A stretch of DNA of 46,820 nt from the NCBI GenBank assembly GCA_900088475.1, contig FLMG01002866.1:1-46820 (forward strand), written 5' to 3'. The notes beneath the pieces are model-generated. The model saw only the letters and a program-made list of their open reading frames with translations, searched no databases and was not told the origin of the DNA. Positions 1 through 10,605 of the stretch are shown here, in pieces. Origin of the DNA: Hyphochytrium catenoides. Taxonomy: Eukaryota > Sar > Hyphochytriomycetes > Hyphochytriales > Hyphochytriaceae. The translations under genes were made by a program, and so were the position numbers. The stretch's first letter is position 1. Each line of letters begins with the position of its first letter.

Positions 1-47
1 CCAAATATCAAGCCATACCTCTGTAATACTATTATATACCCAACAGG

Positions 48-404
48 TTTGTCAACTCAACGCTGTCATCGTCCGCTTCCTCTTCGCCCACCAACCCCAC
101 AGCATTCTCCGACGTGTAGATCTATTGTTCGAAACCCTGCACCGCTGGTCGACAGTGTTAAAGAAGGACATTCTTTTCTCCCATCTCCGTCCTCTCCTTC
201 TTCTTGCCATACCCAACCACCGCTTCCTTCTTTTCCTCCTGCTGCTTCGTCTTTTACACATTCTCCTACCTCTCCTCGTCCAGAGAGGCTGACAAAGAGC
301 AATGGTTCATGGGCAAAAGATCTAAGGACGAGAACAAGCCGAGTGATAAATATGAGGAGGGAGCTATCTCGTCGTTAGAGGCGGGGTTGGGGCCCATTAT
401 ATAA
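48..404 (+). pseudogene. Truncated, frameshifted zinc-knuckle gene tail
   Basis: The segment encodes a homologue of the last ~120 residues of the intact protein at 11569-13002: a Ser/Pro-rich tail with the shared LPTPQHSPTCRSIV-type block. The N-terminal zinc knuckles, spacer and coiled coil are absent. Near position 311 one G is missing relative to the intact copy (AATGGTTC against AATGGGTTC). This shifts the frame; the original C-terminal reading (MGKRSKDENKPSDKY, then SSLEAGLG) continues in another frame to a stop near 404. With no start codon and a broken frame, it is most likely a dead fragment. A spliced fusion using the AACAG just upstream as an acceptor cannot be excluded. Confidence 0.75.
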
Positions 405-942
405 CACAAATAAGGGTGTCAAAAAGACGGAAACCACCAGCAGTGTCCCTCTTTTACTTTTCTGTCTCACAACCCTTTGCTCTTTCTTCATTTTAGGGGT
501 TATCACTAGCTAGTACTGCTTCCAGAATACCATCATATGGATAAGAGTTCTGATGACTACTTCCCAACGTCTATCCCATTACTTGCCTGTTTTCAGTTGT
601 GCTTTCTACCTCCGCTATCCATGCGTTAACCAATAATTAGTCTCAAGACCTCTTTCCATACCTGCTTCTCTTTTTATTTGTTGAACAGAGTCTATCATAA
701 ATTACCTGTCTTCTGTTGTGCCTTCTATCTCCGCAATCCATGCGCTGCCAAGTCTTCTACCCTGTCTGCTGCTCTTTCAAATGTTGAATTCGCTCAGAAG
801 CAGCTCCCGTCTGTGCCAATCCTGCTGGTCTCTTGGACTCTATCTCTTGATCCACACCACCAACTTCTATATATAGGGCATCGCTATTCTGGTTTACTTC
901 TTCCTCCTACCAAGGTCGGGTTATTGCCTGATGGGCGCAGAG
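48..942 (+). repeat. Partial direct copy of the zinc-knuckle gene 3' end
   Basis: This block of about 895 bases matches 12645-13538 in the same orientation, more than 90% identical by eye. It contains the C-terminal coding part and 3' flank of the zinc-knuckle gene at 11569-13002. Identity starts abruptly at the shared TTTGTC and ends at the shared GCAGAG; the sequence beyond each end is unrelated. I see no target-site duplication, and in the right copy the coding frame runs into the repeat from outside, so these are not LTRs. It is best read as a truncated duplicate. Confidence 0.9.
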
Positions 943-1651
943 TGATGAGATGGCAGAGTTGGTTGGAAAGCTCTTCTTCGTTGCGGTGCAAATAGCAGAA
1001 TGAGATTGATGAAGATTATGAGCTCGAGCAGAGCTCAATGAACTAATGATCCCTAAGTTCTATAAAGCCTATGTATGCAAAGCTTATGAGAATGACATGC
1101 AAGAGGGAAAGCAGAGAGGAATGCTCTTAGCAGCGGGAGAGAGTAGAGAATGTTTGGAAATGATCGAATGGTCACCAATGGATCCATCGTCTCAGACAAG
1201 GGAATCGGCAATAAATTGGTGGCCAGAAGGAAGGGAAGAAGTAAAGTCGGAAAGAGAAAAATATTCAGGAAGCAAGAACAAATTTCTAGATAATTCATGA
1301 GAAAGAAAGTAGGACAAGCAATCAAGAAGAAGAATATTCCTTGCTATAGAGACCCCAGAAGAAAAGGGTTCTCAACAGCTCCTCTATCTACTTCACTGAG
1401 TCCTGTTCTCATTGTCTATCTACTGTTGTTTCTCTTTATGCGTCTCCCTCTCTCTCTCTCTGGGGGGGTCCCCGGTCTCTCGTTTTCCTTTCTGCGCTCA
1501 ACAAGTGACTGCTGAAGCGGAGACGAAGAAAGAGGAAGCTCCAGTTTTCCGCCACAGTCTCTCCGCTAGAGAGGTACTCCTGAGTAAAGGAAGTAAATGA
1601 GATGTAGGACTATGGTGCTTATCAAGCAAGGTAGAAGAAAAAGAGTAGAGA

Positions 1652-1800
1652 GAGATGGAGAGAGAGAGAGAGAGGAGGAGAGAGAGAGAGACCTAGAAGA
1701 GAGAGAGACAGTGAGAGAGAGAGACAGTGAGAGAGAAAGAGATAGAGAGACGGAGAGAGAGGAGAGAGCCAGAAATAGAAAGAGAGAGAGAGAGAGCCCA
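1652..1800 (+). repeat. GA-rich microsatellite
   Basis: Imperfect runs of GAGAGA interrupted by GACAGT, GAAAGA and GAGGAG. Apparent Arg/Glu or Ser/Leu reading frames across it are artefacts of the dinucleotide repeat. Confidence 0.9.
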
Positions 1801-3049
1801 TCGTCAAGTTCTCTCTCTGACTGTGTTGTTCTTTCGCTTTTCGGTTCCTGCAGCAAAGAGAAATCGTCGCTTCGGCATTGCCTGTCATATTGATATAGGG
1901 GTTTAGGGGAAGAAGAAATTAAGACACCAAGGAACAGACCAAGGAGCGTGAACATAGAGATATAGATAGAGGTAATAAGAGAGAGAGGCAGTACAATATC
2001 TCTTCGGTGATTGTCGGAAGAGCAAGAGGTGCCTCATCCTTCCGAGAAAGAGGAGGTGACGATATCTTCTCTTGTTGAGGAGAAATTTAAACACTCTCCT
2101 GGACTTTGTCTTTGTTAAAAGGAAAGAGATTCTGACTTCTCTCTTGTTAGGGTCTCGATCTGCCCTCCCTGGGCCCGACAACTTCATCGACAGAACAGAC
2201 TTCTTTCCGCCTCCCTGATATCAGCTTACAGCAAATCTCCGGCGCTCCTTTTTCTGCAGAACTAACTCTGATCCTCATTCCTTTCGTCCCTCACCTCACT
2301 ACCTAATGAGACCTATCTGCTCTGATTACTCTCAATATCCCTTAACTTCTCGTCAGCAGCCTCTGAGGCTAGAAAGTCGGTCACATGATGTGATGGCTCT
2401 GTCCCAAATACAGGCGTGACGCTACTGACGGAGCATCTTCTATGGTACGGATTGATTAGTAGTCTAGTTAGATCATGAAGGCGTCAGAGACAACGCTGGC
2501 CAATTGTTGGCACGGGAGGAGGAGCAGCTAGTTCGATCTATCGGCTGATCAAATACTGGTTGTTCGTTGATCTACCACCATACATATCTGTGCTCCTTAC
2601 TGCGCTGCATCGCATGATGCTAATCGGTACAAATTTCGCAGCATCTGTTGGTCTTTAGAGTCTCCCTCGTCTACAGTTTAATTCATTCACTTGTACTGTT
2701 CTTATCCTCATGCCAAGCCGCATAGCTCCGTTCAGTCTATTAATTTATTCCCCTGACGAGAATGGAGTCAAGCATAAAGAAGGAGGAGACAACAGCTTTG
2801 AGGTGGGTTTCTGCGAAAGGCGTTAGCAAAAGAAGCTTGTGGCCTTGTGTTCCAAGTGTCCTCCCATGCCCCTCTGCTCTTCTGCTTGTGAAGTGCTCCT
2901 ACACGTAGTAGCAGCGTTTCATCCCAGTCCTGGATCTCTATTTTTCTCTCTGGATTCCCCGTTGCACAGAGTTCTGCCCGGCACCTCACCTAAATCATCA
3001 TCAGAGTGCCGCTAATGATCAGAAGGACATGATGACTGTCAACAATGAA

Positions 3050-4460
3050 CTTTGAACGAAGAGACAAAGAGATAGCATAATAGGAAGGACTGCTGGACAT
3101 TAATTAGTTATTGAAACGTATACACGAGACATGAGAGAGAAACAGTGCTATGGAAGAGAAAGCCGATAGGACAAAGAGAAGCAATGAGGTGATAGAGAAT
3201 CGCTGGAATTAGTTAAACGCTGAGGCTCAGGCCAAAAGGAGAAGGAAAGCTGCTACTTAGAAATCGGTTAACAGACACTTGCTGGAAAAAGCAGAGGGAG
3301 AGAACAGGCAGTAGGAAGCTGAAGTCTTGGCGTTGTAAGGTATATTAAGAAGATAGAGAGAAAATTAACAAGGAGAAGAAAAGACAGAGAGATAGTGAGG
3401 GAGGACTTGGAAGATAGAAAGGGGGAGGTGGAAAACGGTTAGAGCAGATGCGAGAAGATGAACAGCCCCGGGTATTGCCACAGAGAGAGTAGTAGAAAAG
3501 AGAGAGAGTGAGACTGATGGAGGGAAGAGGCCGAATAAAGCAGAAGCAACCGGGAGCGGCGGTGGCAACAACTAGGTATCAATTAATGAACCAATTCGTA
3601 AAACGGCGACCGTCGCAAGAAGGAAAGAAGGATGGGGGGCCGAGAAGCCTGTCAGGAATATGGGAGAGAAAGAGATATCCTAGCCCCTAAGGCAACAGAG
3701 ACACACGAAAAAGAGGGCAACAAGGAAAGGAAAATGTAGACGTGGAGGCAATGTGAGAGAGCGTTAGAGGAAGAGCTAATCAGAGGAAGAGCTAATTAAA
3801 AAGCACTGAAACAGTAGTGTGGGGGCGTCCCAAGAAAGCGCGAACAATAAGGAGCCTTTAAAGCGCTAACTCGAAAAGAGAGCAAGAGGACCGCCGCTTT
3901 AAACTCGGCTAGGAGAATAGATAGAAGAGTGGGCAAGAAGGAGACAGACAGATGCCGGATGGAATGGAGAATTTTTACTGTTTGCTGGTTGTGTCAGTCC
4001 AATACACGAGAGGAAAGTATTGCAGGAAAAGGAGGGAACTTCGGGAGAAAGTCTGGAGGACGGCCAAGATGCCGTACTAATGAGCTCTTTATACCTAAAA
4101 GTGAATGATGCAAAAGGCAGAGAGATTAAGAGGACAGAGGGGTTACCGGACAGGAAGAGAGAGAGAGAGAGAGAGAGAGCAGCGGAAGTAGGCAAAAGTT
4201 TGACCAAAGAAAATAGCAGGAACAGGACGACGGGAGAACAGAAAATGGTGGAGAATATGCAAAAGGACCGAGCGAGGGAGAAGGGGAGAGCTACCTGCAG
4301 AAAATTGAAGACAAACAAAAAGAGAGAAAGAGCGAGGGAGAGCCAGCCTGAAACAAAGGATCTGAAGGAGATGCTGAATTCGAGAGAAATACGGCAAAGT
4401 GAGGAAAGGAAAGAGAAAGACAATAGAGACTGGCCAAACAAGAGCAATCGATAATAGGAT
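3050..4460 (+). repeat. Extended purine-rich (GA) strand-biased tract
   Basis: Some 1.4 kb in which the plus strand is dominated by A and G, with few pyrimidine runs and a pure GA core near 4155-4180. Open frames exist in several phases but are made of Arg, Glu, Lys and Gly and show no domain. It is not simply a microsatellite, because most of the tract is non-repetitive. Confidence 0.6.
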
Positions 4461-5415
4461 GCTGCGTTAAGACGGCCATCCTGGACAGCTTACTGTTAGA
4501 AATTAGAGTCGTCTAAGGCTATATTGACTCCCGGCATTTGTTTCCTCTAGAATGTGATGCTCGTTACAGCGTCGACGGCAGGAGGCAGGACGAAACGCGT
4601 CAGATGGTAATCAAACAGAAGAGAGAGAATGTACATTCACCAGAGATGAAATTTGGGGTGCAGGCTAGAAGAGGAGAGACAACAAGAACACGGGCGGAAG
4701 GCTATCCCGTGACAGGTTTATTGAGGCTGCTTCTTAGACGGGAAGAGGGAGAATGCAGAAGATGTAGTGGGCTTCAGGGCTGATGCGGCGGTGCTTCCGA
4801 AAGGGATAAGTGAGCCAGTTTTGAAGAAAACTCTGATGGCTGAGCTACGCGTTTCTTATGTGTGCTGCTGCACAGTAGCTCCATCTCTATGGAAACCAGA
4901 CTAGCCGGACATTCAGCAATAGAGTACTACGCAGAGGAGAGCGTAGAAAGCAAGCAACAAGAAGCCTCAGAAGAAGAAGAGGTGGACCTCGATAACAATA
5001 CGTACGAGGTCAGAGGGAAGAAAAGAAAGAGGAAGAATAGGGGAGGACATAAATTGGCTGTAACGCCGCCGGTCTTAGAACCACCGCAGCACCAGAAGTT
5101 CGCCCTTTTGAAAAAGGACTGCTTCATCTCGCCTTATTGCTCCTAAGTAACCGCCACCCGTTACTGCCCGGTCCACCATCAAGAGATAACAGGCTAAAAG
5201 AACTAAATTTGTGTCTCTTCTCCTCATTTCCCCTCAGTCCCATCTTGCTAAGTCATCTTCTTTTCTCGCCGCCCTCACCAGTTCTTCATCTTTCTTCTCT
5301 TCTCTATCGTTCTCTCTCCTCTCTGATACTGTCTCACACGCTCCTGCTTCTCTCTTTTTTCTCGCACTTCTCTCCCTCTCTCCCTCTTACCTGTTGTCCT
5401 ACCCTAGTAAGAGGG

Positions 5416-5793
5416 CTACTGTTCGTCGCACCAATAGCAGCGCCATCGGCAGCAGCTGTAGCCGTGAATTCGAGGCCGAGGCTCTGAATTTCCACCCACA
5501 GTCTTTACACAGACAGTCAGACAGCTCTTAGCATGGCGTTGAAGGCTGCCGCCTACTGAATAGTCAGCAGCACACCGCAAACACTGAAACATTTCCGTAA
5601 GTGGGTCTCGGACTATGTACGTGCCTTTGCTGCTGTCTTTCATCTCTTCCGCTGGTGCTCCTCCGTCCAGACGAGGGTACTCGACGTATGTATCAGGCTG
5701 ATGGGCTTGCTTATAATGAGTCTTCTTCGCGGATCTGGATAAAAATGTTCTTGGACAATACCCGCATTTGAACGACTGTTCCAACTCATATTC
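5416..5793 (-). pseudogene. C2H2 zinc-finger fragment, possibly from a retroelement
   Basis: The minus-strand frame encodes two C2H2-like fingers. The first is FKCGYCPRTF followed by HYKQAH (C-x2-C-x12-H-x4-H). The second is FQCLRCAADY followed by HAKSC (C-x2-C-x12-H-x3-C). The frame opens directly after a stop, has no ATG before the first finger and closes soon after the second, so the fragment lacks a start and any effector domain. Fingers of this sort occur at the N terminus of some non-LTR retrotransposon proteins, and a reverse-transcriptase-like relic lies about 1 kb away on the same strand. An exon of an unrecognised gene is the alternative. Confidence 0.45.
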
Positions 5794-6320
5794 TCAACAA
5801 TATCTGCGTTCCCATGGTGATGGGCATTTGTATCGCTGGCAGAAGTGTTGTTCGGTGGGGCGGAGGAAGATGACGAAGAAAGGCTCGTAATCGCAGCAGC
5901 AGCCGCGGGTTAGCATTTGATTCATCGATCGAATGACGGGTGGAATTAGGAGGGTGCGGTACTGCATCAGGTCGGGCAGAGTTTGTCATAGCAAAGTGAA
6001 GAAGTCGGCCTCCTTCTCCATGATCCATTCTACTATGTAAGAGCTGTTGAGGCAATAATTGTTTCAGTAGAAGGCGATAATCCCAGCCTTCTGCAGGCCA
6101 GCTGCTGACTTCGTATCCTTGTTGACCTTCGGATGACTACTAAACTACTTTCTGCAGATGGAGAAAGGGAGGGTGGAGAACCCCCGAGGCTTGCGGTACC
6201 TTCTCTCTCCCACCCATCCACCCTCCCAAACTTCCCTGTTCTTATTTATTACCTTTTCCTCAGTCGTCTTCACTGGCGCAGGTTTGACCTTCTCACTCAT
6301 GCAACTCCGTCAGAGAATAG

Positions 6321-6451
6321 TGTAATATAGATGCCTTTATCTACAATAAAAGCAAGACTGTTATGACACAATTAGAACCCTTCGTGGCAGCTCTGTTGCT
6401 GGGTTGTCTGAGCCTTGTTGAACGCGTTGGCAGGCGCACTTATATTATCCT
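6321..6451 (+). repeat. Short diverged repeat, copy 1
   Basis: About 130 bases (TGCCTTTATCTACAATAAAA and following) match 11325-11451 in the same orientation at about 80% by eye. In the second copy the block lies just upstream of the zinc-knuckle gene, so this may be a remnant of another copy of that gene's 5' flank. Its minus strand can be read as a peptide resembling the minus reading of the other copy, but here a stop interrupts it. Confidence 0.75.
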
Positions 6452-6735
6452 TTTATAACATTAACCAATGGCACTTGTAAATACTGTGAAGGGAAACAAC
6501 TACTGTGTCTTTTATTTACTTATTTACTAGTTGGGGAAGCCTAATAATTGGAGTACTTGAACTACTGCTTTTATTGACCAGTTTTGAGAATTAAGGAAGT
6601 ACTACAAATCTCTACACTACCATCCTAGGAATAAACCTACCACTAGTTCTTACGCTTTCTTGAAGCCGATTACAACTATACTAAGTCTCCTCCGTCTGCT
6701 GCTCCTCCTCTCCTTCTTCGCCGCACCCTCTGCTG

Positions 6736-7020
6736 CTATTGGTGCTGCTGTAGATGATCCTCACGGATTGCCCGTGGCAAGGGAAGGCGACTGCGTACCA
6801 TCTGGGCGTTGCACCGCTGGATATGGGTAGATATCCTCTCGTAGATGGTACTGAAGAGAGAGGATGAAGACATACCCCCTCCTGCACATCTGTCGAGGAC
6901 TGCTCGAATCCAGTGGCGGAGAGTTTCGTGGACCTCCGCTGTAGCTCCACCGAAGGTTTCCCAGACCAAGGGGACGAATCCATAGCCTGCTGCCGTACAT
7001 CCCTCCGCGTAGTGGGCTAG
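6736..7020 (-). pseudogene. Relic resembling a reverse-transcriptase C terminus
   Basis: The minus-strand frame reads LAHYAEGCTAAGYGFVPLVW then ETFGGATAEVHETLRHW. This resembles a motif common near the C terminus of reverse-transcriptase ORFs in protist and algal genomes, which I recall as roughly 'aaa.G..F.Plv.etfG.....e....l'. The frame ends at a stop near 6736. No YxDD or other polymerase motif is visible upstream, and the hAT element at 7136 interrupts the same region. I read it as a decayed tail of a retroelement ORF; the family assignment comes from a remembered motif only. Confidence 0.4.
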
Positions 7021-7127
7021 ACTTTATGCAGGTAACATAGACTTACCACTTCTGTCTACTACCACTACAGAAGACCTCCTGCAACAGCACCTGGAAGCTG
7101 ACCCAGGACCACATTCTCGATGTGCGC

Positions 7128-7135
7128 AGGTAGGG
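7128..7135 (+). repeat. Left 8-bp target-site duplication of the hAT element
   Basis: AGGTAGGG lies immediately before the left terminal inverted repeat and is repeated exactly at 11214-11221 immediately after the right one. Eight bases is the diagnostic target duplication of hAT elements. Confidence 0.95.
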
Positions 7136-7154
7136 TAGTGTTGGGACACGGGTC
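7136..7154 (+). repeat. Left terminal inverted repeat of the hAT element
   Basis: TAGTGTTGGGACACGGGTC. Compared with the reverse complement of the right end it differs only at positions 9 and 11. Confidence 0.93.
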
Positions 7155-7162
7155 CGATTCTC

Positions 7163-7357
7163 GACCCACGGGTTGACGTGGGTCGAAGGCCTTGACCCAT
7201 GGGTCGACCTGGGTCCAGCTCTAATATTAACTATGGGATAGAGTTGGTCCCAGGTTGTCTAATATTAACTATATGTATTGGACTTTGCTAATATTATGTA
7301 TGGGGTTGTCATGCAATGTATTATCTTAGGCTTAAAGTTTCCCTAATGTTAACTATG
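7163..7357 (+). promoter_or_regulatory. Left subterminal repeats of the hAT element
   Basis: Palindromic GACCC/GGGTC units lie inside the left end. They include an interrupted CGACCCA...TGGGTCG pair (7163-7186) and a perfect GACCCATGGGTC (7194-7205). Four CTAATATTAACTATG-like units follow, starting near 7221, 7259, 7289 and 7343. Clustered subterminal motifs are typical transposase binding sites in hAT elements; the assignment here is inference. Confidence 0.65.
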
Positions 7358-7521
7358 GTAGTAAGTAAGCACGGATGATCTTATGGATCTTATCTTCCCT
7401 CACCACCAGGCAGGAGGTCCATGGCAGGAAGACACACCAGGCCCCACCACCGCATATAATCATCGACAATCCATAGTCAACAGCCCGCGCCGCTGCTTCT
7501 TCTATCAAAGCTCGGCCACGA

Positions 7522-7885
7522 ATGACTCAACAATCGTCCGGAGGAGCGAGGTCGTCGAAGCTGCAGCAGCAGGAAGATGAAGCGGGAGGAAAATATGATG
7601 ATGATGAGGAGCGATTATATAGTAGAAAAGTTCCTGCCGCTGGTAGTGGTGGGAATGCAGCAGCAGCACAACAGCAGCAGCAGAGAGAGAGAGTAACAGA
7701 CGAGGACAACATAAACTTCCAGAACCCATCGCCTGGTCGTGCTGCTTCGAGTTGTAATAGTACCAGCCAGCAAGGTCTCCTCCCTTCTTCCACACCACAC
7801 GACGATACAGCAGAAGGTTGTAACGGCCAACAAGAAGACACCAAAGTGATGACTGAAGAAGAGTCCTACATCGCGGATTTGTTTG
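7522..7885 (+). CDS. Possible N-terminal extension of the hAT transposase, different frame
   Basis: An ATG at 7522 opens a frame of about 120 acidic, Gln- and Ser-rich residues (MTQQSSGGAR start, a Q5 run, then TEEESYIADLFEKK). It meets the transposase frame at a run of nine A residues (7886-7894). Reading across A9 with a one-base shift joins the two into a product of about 1000 residues. Without a shift this frame runs to a stop at 8004. It may be a genuine extension reached by slippage, an artefact of a one-base error in the A tract, or untranslated leader. No domain is recognised. Confidence 0.4.
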
Positions 7886-7966
7886 AAAAAAAAAGCAGCA
7901 GAACAGCCGCCTTCTCTCTTCTCAGTCAGTGGCGGTACTACTGCCTCCTCGTTGTTGGCCTCTTCC

Positions 7967-10605
7967 ATGCCTTCTTCCTCCTCTCTTTCTTCGTCTTCCA
8001 GTGACCATGAAGAAGAGGCGGAGTCTTCCCTGTCGTTATCATCTTTTGCTTCTTCAGGAGGAAGATCGTCAAGCAGTGTGAGGAGGGTGAAAGGCAAAAG
8101 GAAGAACAAGCCTAACAAGCGTTCGCTTGGCAAACGCAAGCGGTTGGATCAAAATAGTGCTGGGAACGACAAGATCAAGACCAACCCGTCTTCTTTCTCA
8201 GCCACCACCACCTCCTCCAGCCTCCAAGGAAAGGCTGCCGACGCTCATCCTCCCCTCCGCGGCTTCTCTACCTTAGACAGCTATGTCAGTGTTGCCTGCT
8301 CTTCTAAGGCAGCGGCCTTCTCTACTATGGATCGTCCTCATTCTACCGGCCAAGGCAGCTCCTCTGGAGTCCCGGCGCCTGGTCCTGCTAACCCATCGTC
8401 GGCAGCTGTCACAGGCGTTGCTAGACTAAAGCCGGTGCAGAAGGTCAATGGACCACCCAGAAGCTCACCTATCTGGAATTATTTTGCCGTTGTAGAGAAC
8501 GACAGGGATCTCAAGAAACAGCCAAAACGGATACAAGACGCTTGCAAAGTGAAAGGTCAAGAGCGTCCTCTGGCTGTCTGTACTAAATGCTTCAAGATCT
8601 ACAGAATGTCTAGTGGTACGGGAGTACTATCTAGGCACTTGGAAACCAAGCATCAGATCACCGAAAAGAATCGTGTCAGTCCGCCTCAGCTGGTAAAAGA
8701 GCAGGGAAGCCGACAGATTACTATCGACGACTCGCTGAGCCGGGTTACCCCCTATTCCTTGTCGCAGAACAAGAAGCATATGGACAATTTCATCAGATTT
8801 GTGGTGCTGGACTTAGAGCCTATGTCGGTATGCGAATCGGCACCTCTACGGAGGTTTATCAGTGCACTGAACCCAAGGTACCGGCATCCAGGGCGTAAGC
8901 AAGTGCGTGACGCCATCAGCAGGTTGGCTATAGAAAAGCGAGAGAGGATCCGAGAGGTTCTATCTTCTGTCGATTCTGTCCATTTTACAATTGACTTCTG
9001 GACTTCCATAGCCAACAAGCCATTTCTGGGGGTTACAATGCACTGGGTAGACCCCGAGCTCTTCACAATGGACTGGATAGAGGTCAGGACCAAACAGCTC
9101 CCATATCCTCACACCGCTGACCATATCGTGGAAGCGGTGAGGGCCATAGTGGAAGAGGAAGATCTCAAAGGGAAGGTTTCATTTATCACCACAGACAACG
9201 CCTCTAATATGGTTAATGCCATGGAGACTGCACCTGAGTTCAACCACATCCGCTGTGCTGCGCACTCTCTACAGCTTGTCATTCAGGCTGGGCTCAAGCA
9301 TCCAGAAATGGCCAAGGCTCTGGAGAAAGTGAAGATCATTAATGGCATCTTATCCCGCCCAAAGCAAGAGCAGCTTCTGCGCGAGGCCCAGGAGAAATGT
9401 GGGGCTAATCGAGCTGCGACTGTGGCGGTCGTGAAGGACGTCGATACCAGGTACTAGTGGGGCCTTTACGGATTAGGGCAAACCTCCCTCATTGACGTTT
9501 CTTGTTTGTGGGCAGATGGAACTCCACGTTTGGCATGCTTGAGAGGTATACTCGTTTGAGGACAGCGATTAGCTGTTACATCAATGATAGGGAGACAGAG
9601 CTTGCGAAGAAACGAGAATTGTACAAGGTGTACAAAGAGACCAGCAGAGGCTTTGCCAAGCGTCCCGATGCCGACCTTATGAAGCTCGTTGGAGACCTAC
9701 AGAAGGCTCGCCCGTCAGAACAGGACTGGAGAGTGAACGAGGCGTTAATAGAGCTTTTGGAGCCCTTCAAGGAGGCCACAACATGGTTAGGTGGGTCTGA
9801 CTATCCAACCCTTTCCGTCTTAATACCTCTTCGGGACCGCATCAAGCAGCACCTGGTGGACGCCATCACGGATGTCGAAACGCTACCTCCCATTAGAGCT
9901 ATCGCTGAGGCAATGAAAAAAGTCTTTGATGAGAAGTGGAAGGTACCCGGTACCAACGCTTTCATTGCTTCTTTCCTGGACCCTAGATTTCGAGACCGGG
10001 TCCCACAAATCGACCCGTACCTTGTCAACAGAGCCAAGGAGCAGCTCCACTCGGATCTAGCAGAATTAGAGCAAGAACTCCTAACCAAACAAAGCCTAGA
10101 GGAGGGTACCAGTACGACACAGCAGCATGGCAAGGACGGCCACTTGAGCAGTGACGAGGAATCAGGACGCCGGTTGAAGAAGAAAAGAGGTGGAAAGAGT
10201 ATGTTTGACAGCATCCTACTCTCTGTGCAAGCCGCAGAAGAGGAAAGAGAAGAGCTGGCTGCTGCTAATAGGGGTGAGGCTTTAGAGCATGAGGAGCTGC
10301 AGCGGTATCGTAAGGCTCCTTTGCTTATCAAGAATCTGTTTCAGAATGGAGAGAGCTTCATGGCCTTCGATGTTCTGAAGTGGTGGCAGACTCATAGAGC
10401 TGACTTCCCTCTTTTGAGCAAGCTAGCCATGCGCTACTTAGGTGTGCCTGCAACCTCTGTACCCTCTGAACGCCATTTTTCGGCAGCAGGTAGCCTGATA
10501 TCGAAGAAGAGAAGCCGCCTCGGTGACGACATTGTAGATGATACCCTCTTCTGTCGTAGCTCCATGCTGAGGGAGGGCAGGAAGGCCCAAAAGGTAAGAC
10601 GCTAA
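7967..10605 (+). CDS. hAT transposase (BED finger, hATC), one intron
   Basis: Two exons, 7967-9450 and 9516-10605, with a 65-base GT-AG intron. The intron splits the conserved DVDTR|WNST motif, and splicing restores it exactly. From the first ATG in the main frame (7967) the protein is 857 residues; the frame is open back to about 7883. Order of parts: a Ser-rich N terminus with a basic nuclear-signal-like stretch (about 42-59); a BED zinc finger (C205, C208, H224, H229); the RNase H-like core with first Asp in TIDFWTS (D343), second Asp in TTDNASNM (D410) and C430/H433 in RCAAHSLQL; WNSTFGML; an acidic spacer; and the hATC dimerisation region, where VPSERHFSAAG supplies catalytic Glu 813. 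No disabling mutation is visible. The protein should bind the element's ends in the nucleus and cut and paste it. Confidence 0.93.

Larger units (their letters stand above)
943..5415. other. Gene-poor stretch, no recognisable gene
   Basis: About 4.5 kb with only short, low-complexity reading frames and no family motif or convincing exon chain. It contains a GA microsatellite block (about 1650-1800) and a long plus-strand purine-rich stretch (about 3050-4460). Nothing else is supported. Confidence 0.6.

Noticed and set aside
1597-1955. Protein-coding genes in the GA-rich block
   Set aside because: Frames on both strands consist only of Arg/Glu or Ser/Leu repeats generated by the microsatellite.
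3899-4454. 182- and 144-residue proteins on opposite strands
   Set aside because: Low-complexity purine-rich DNA keeps both strands open; no conserved motif.
7505-8139. Minus-strand frames across the transposase N terminus
   Set aside because: Leu/Ser/Cys-rich mirror readings of the Gln/Ser/Asp-rich coding strand.
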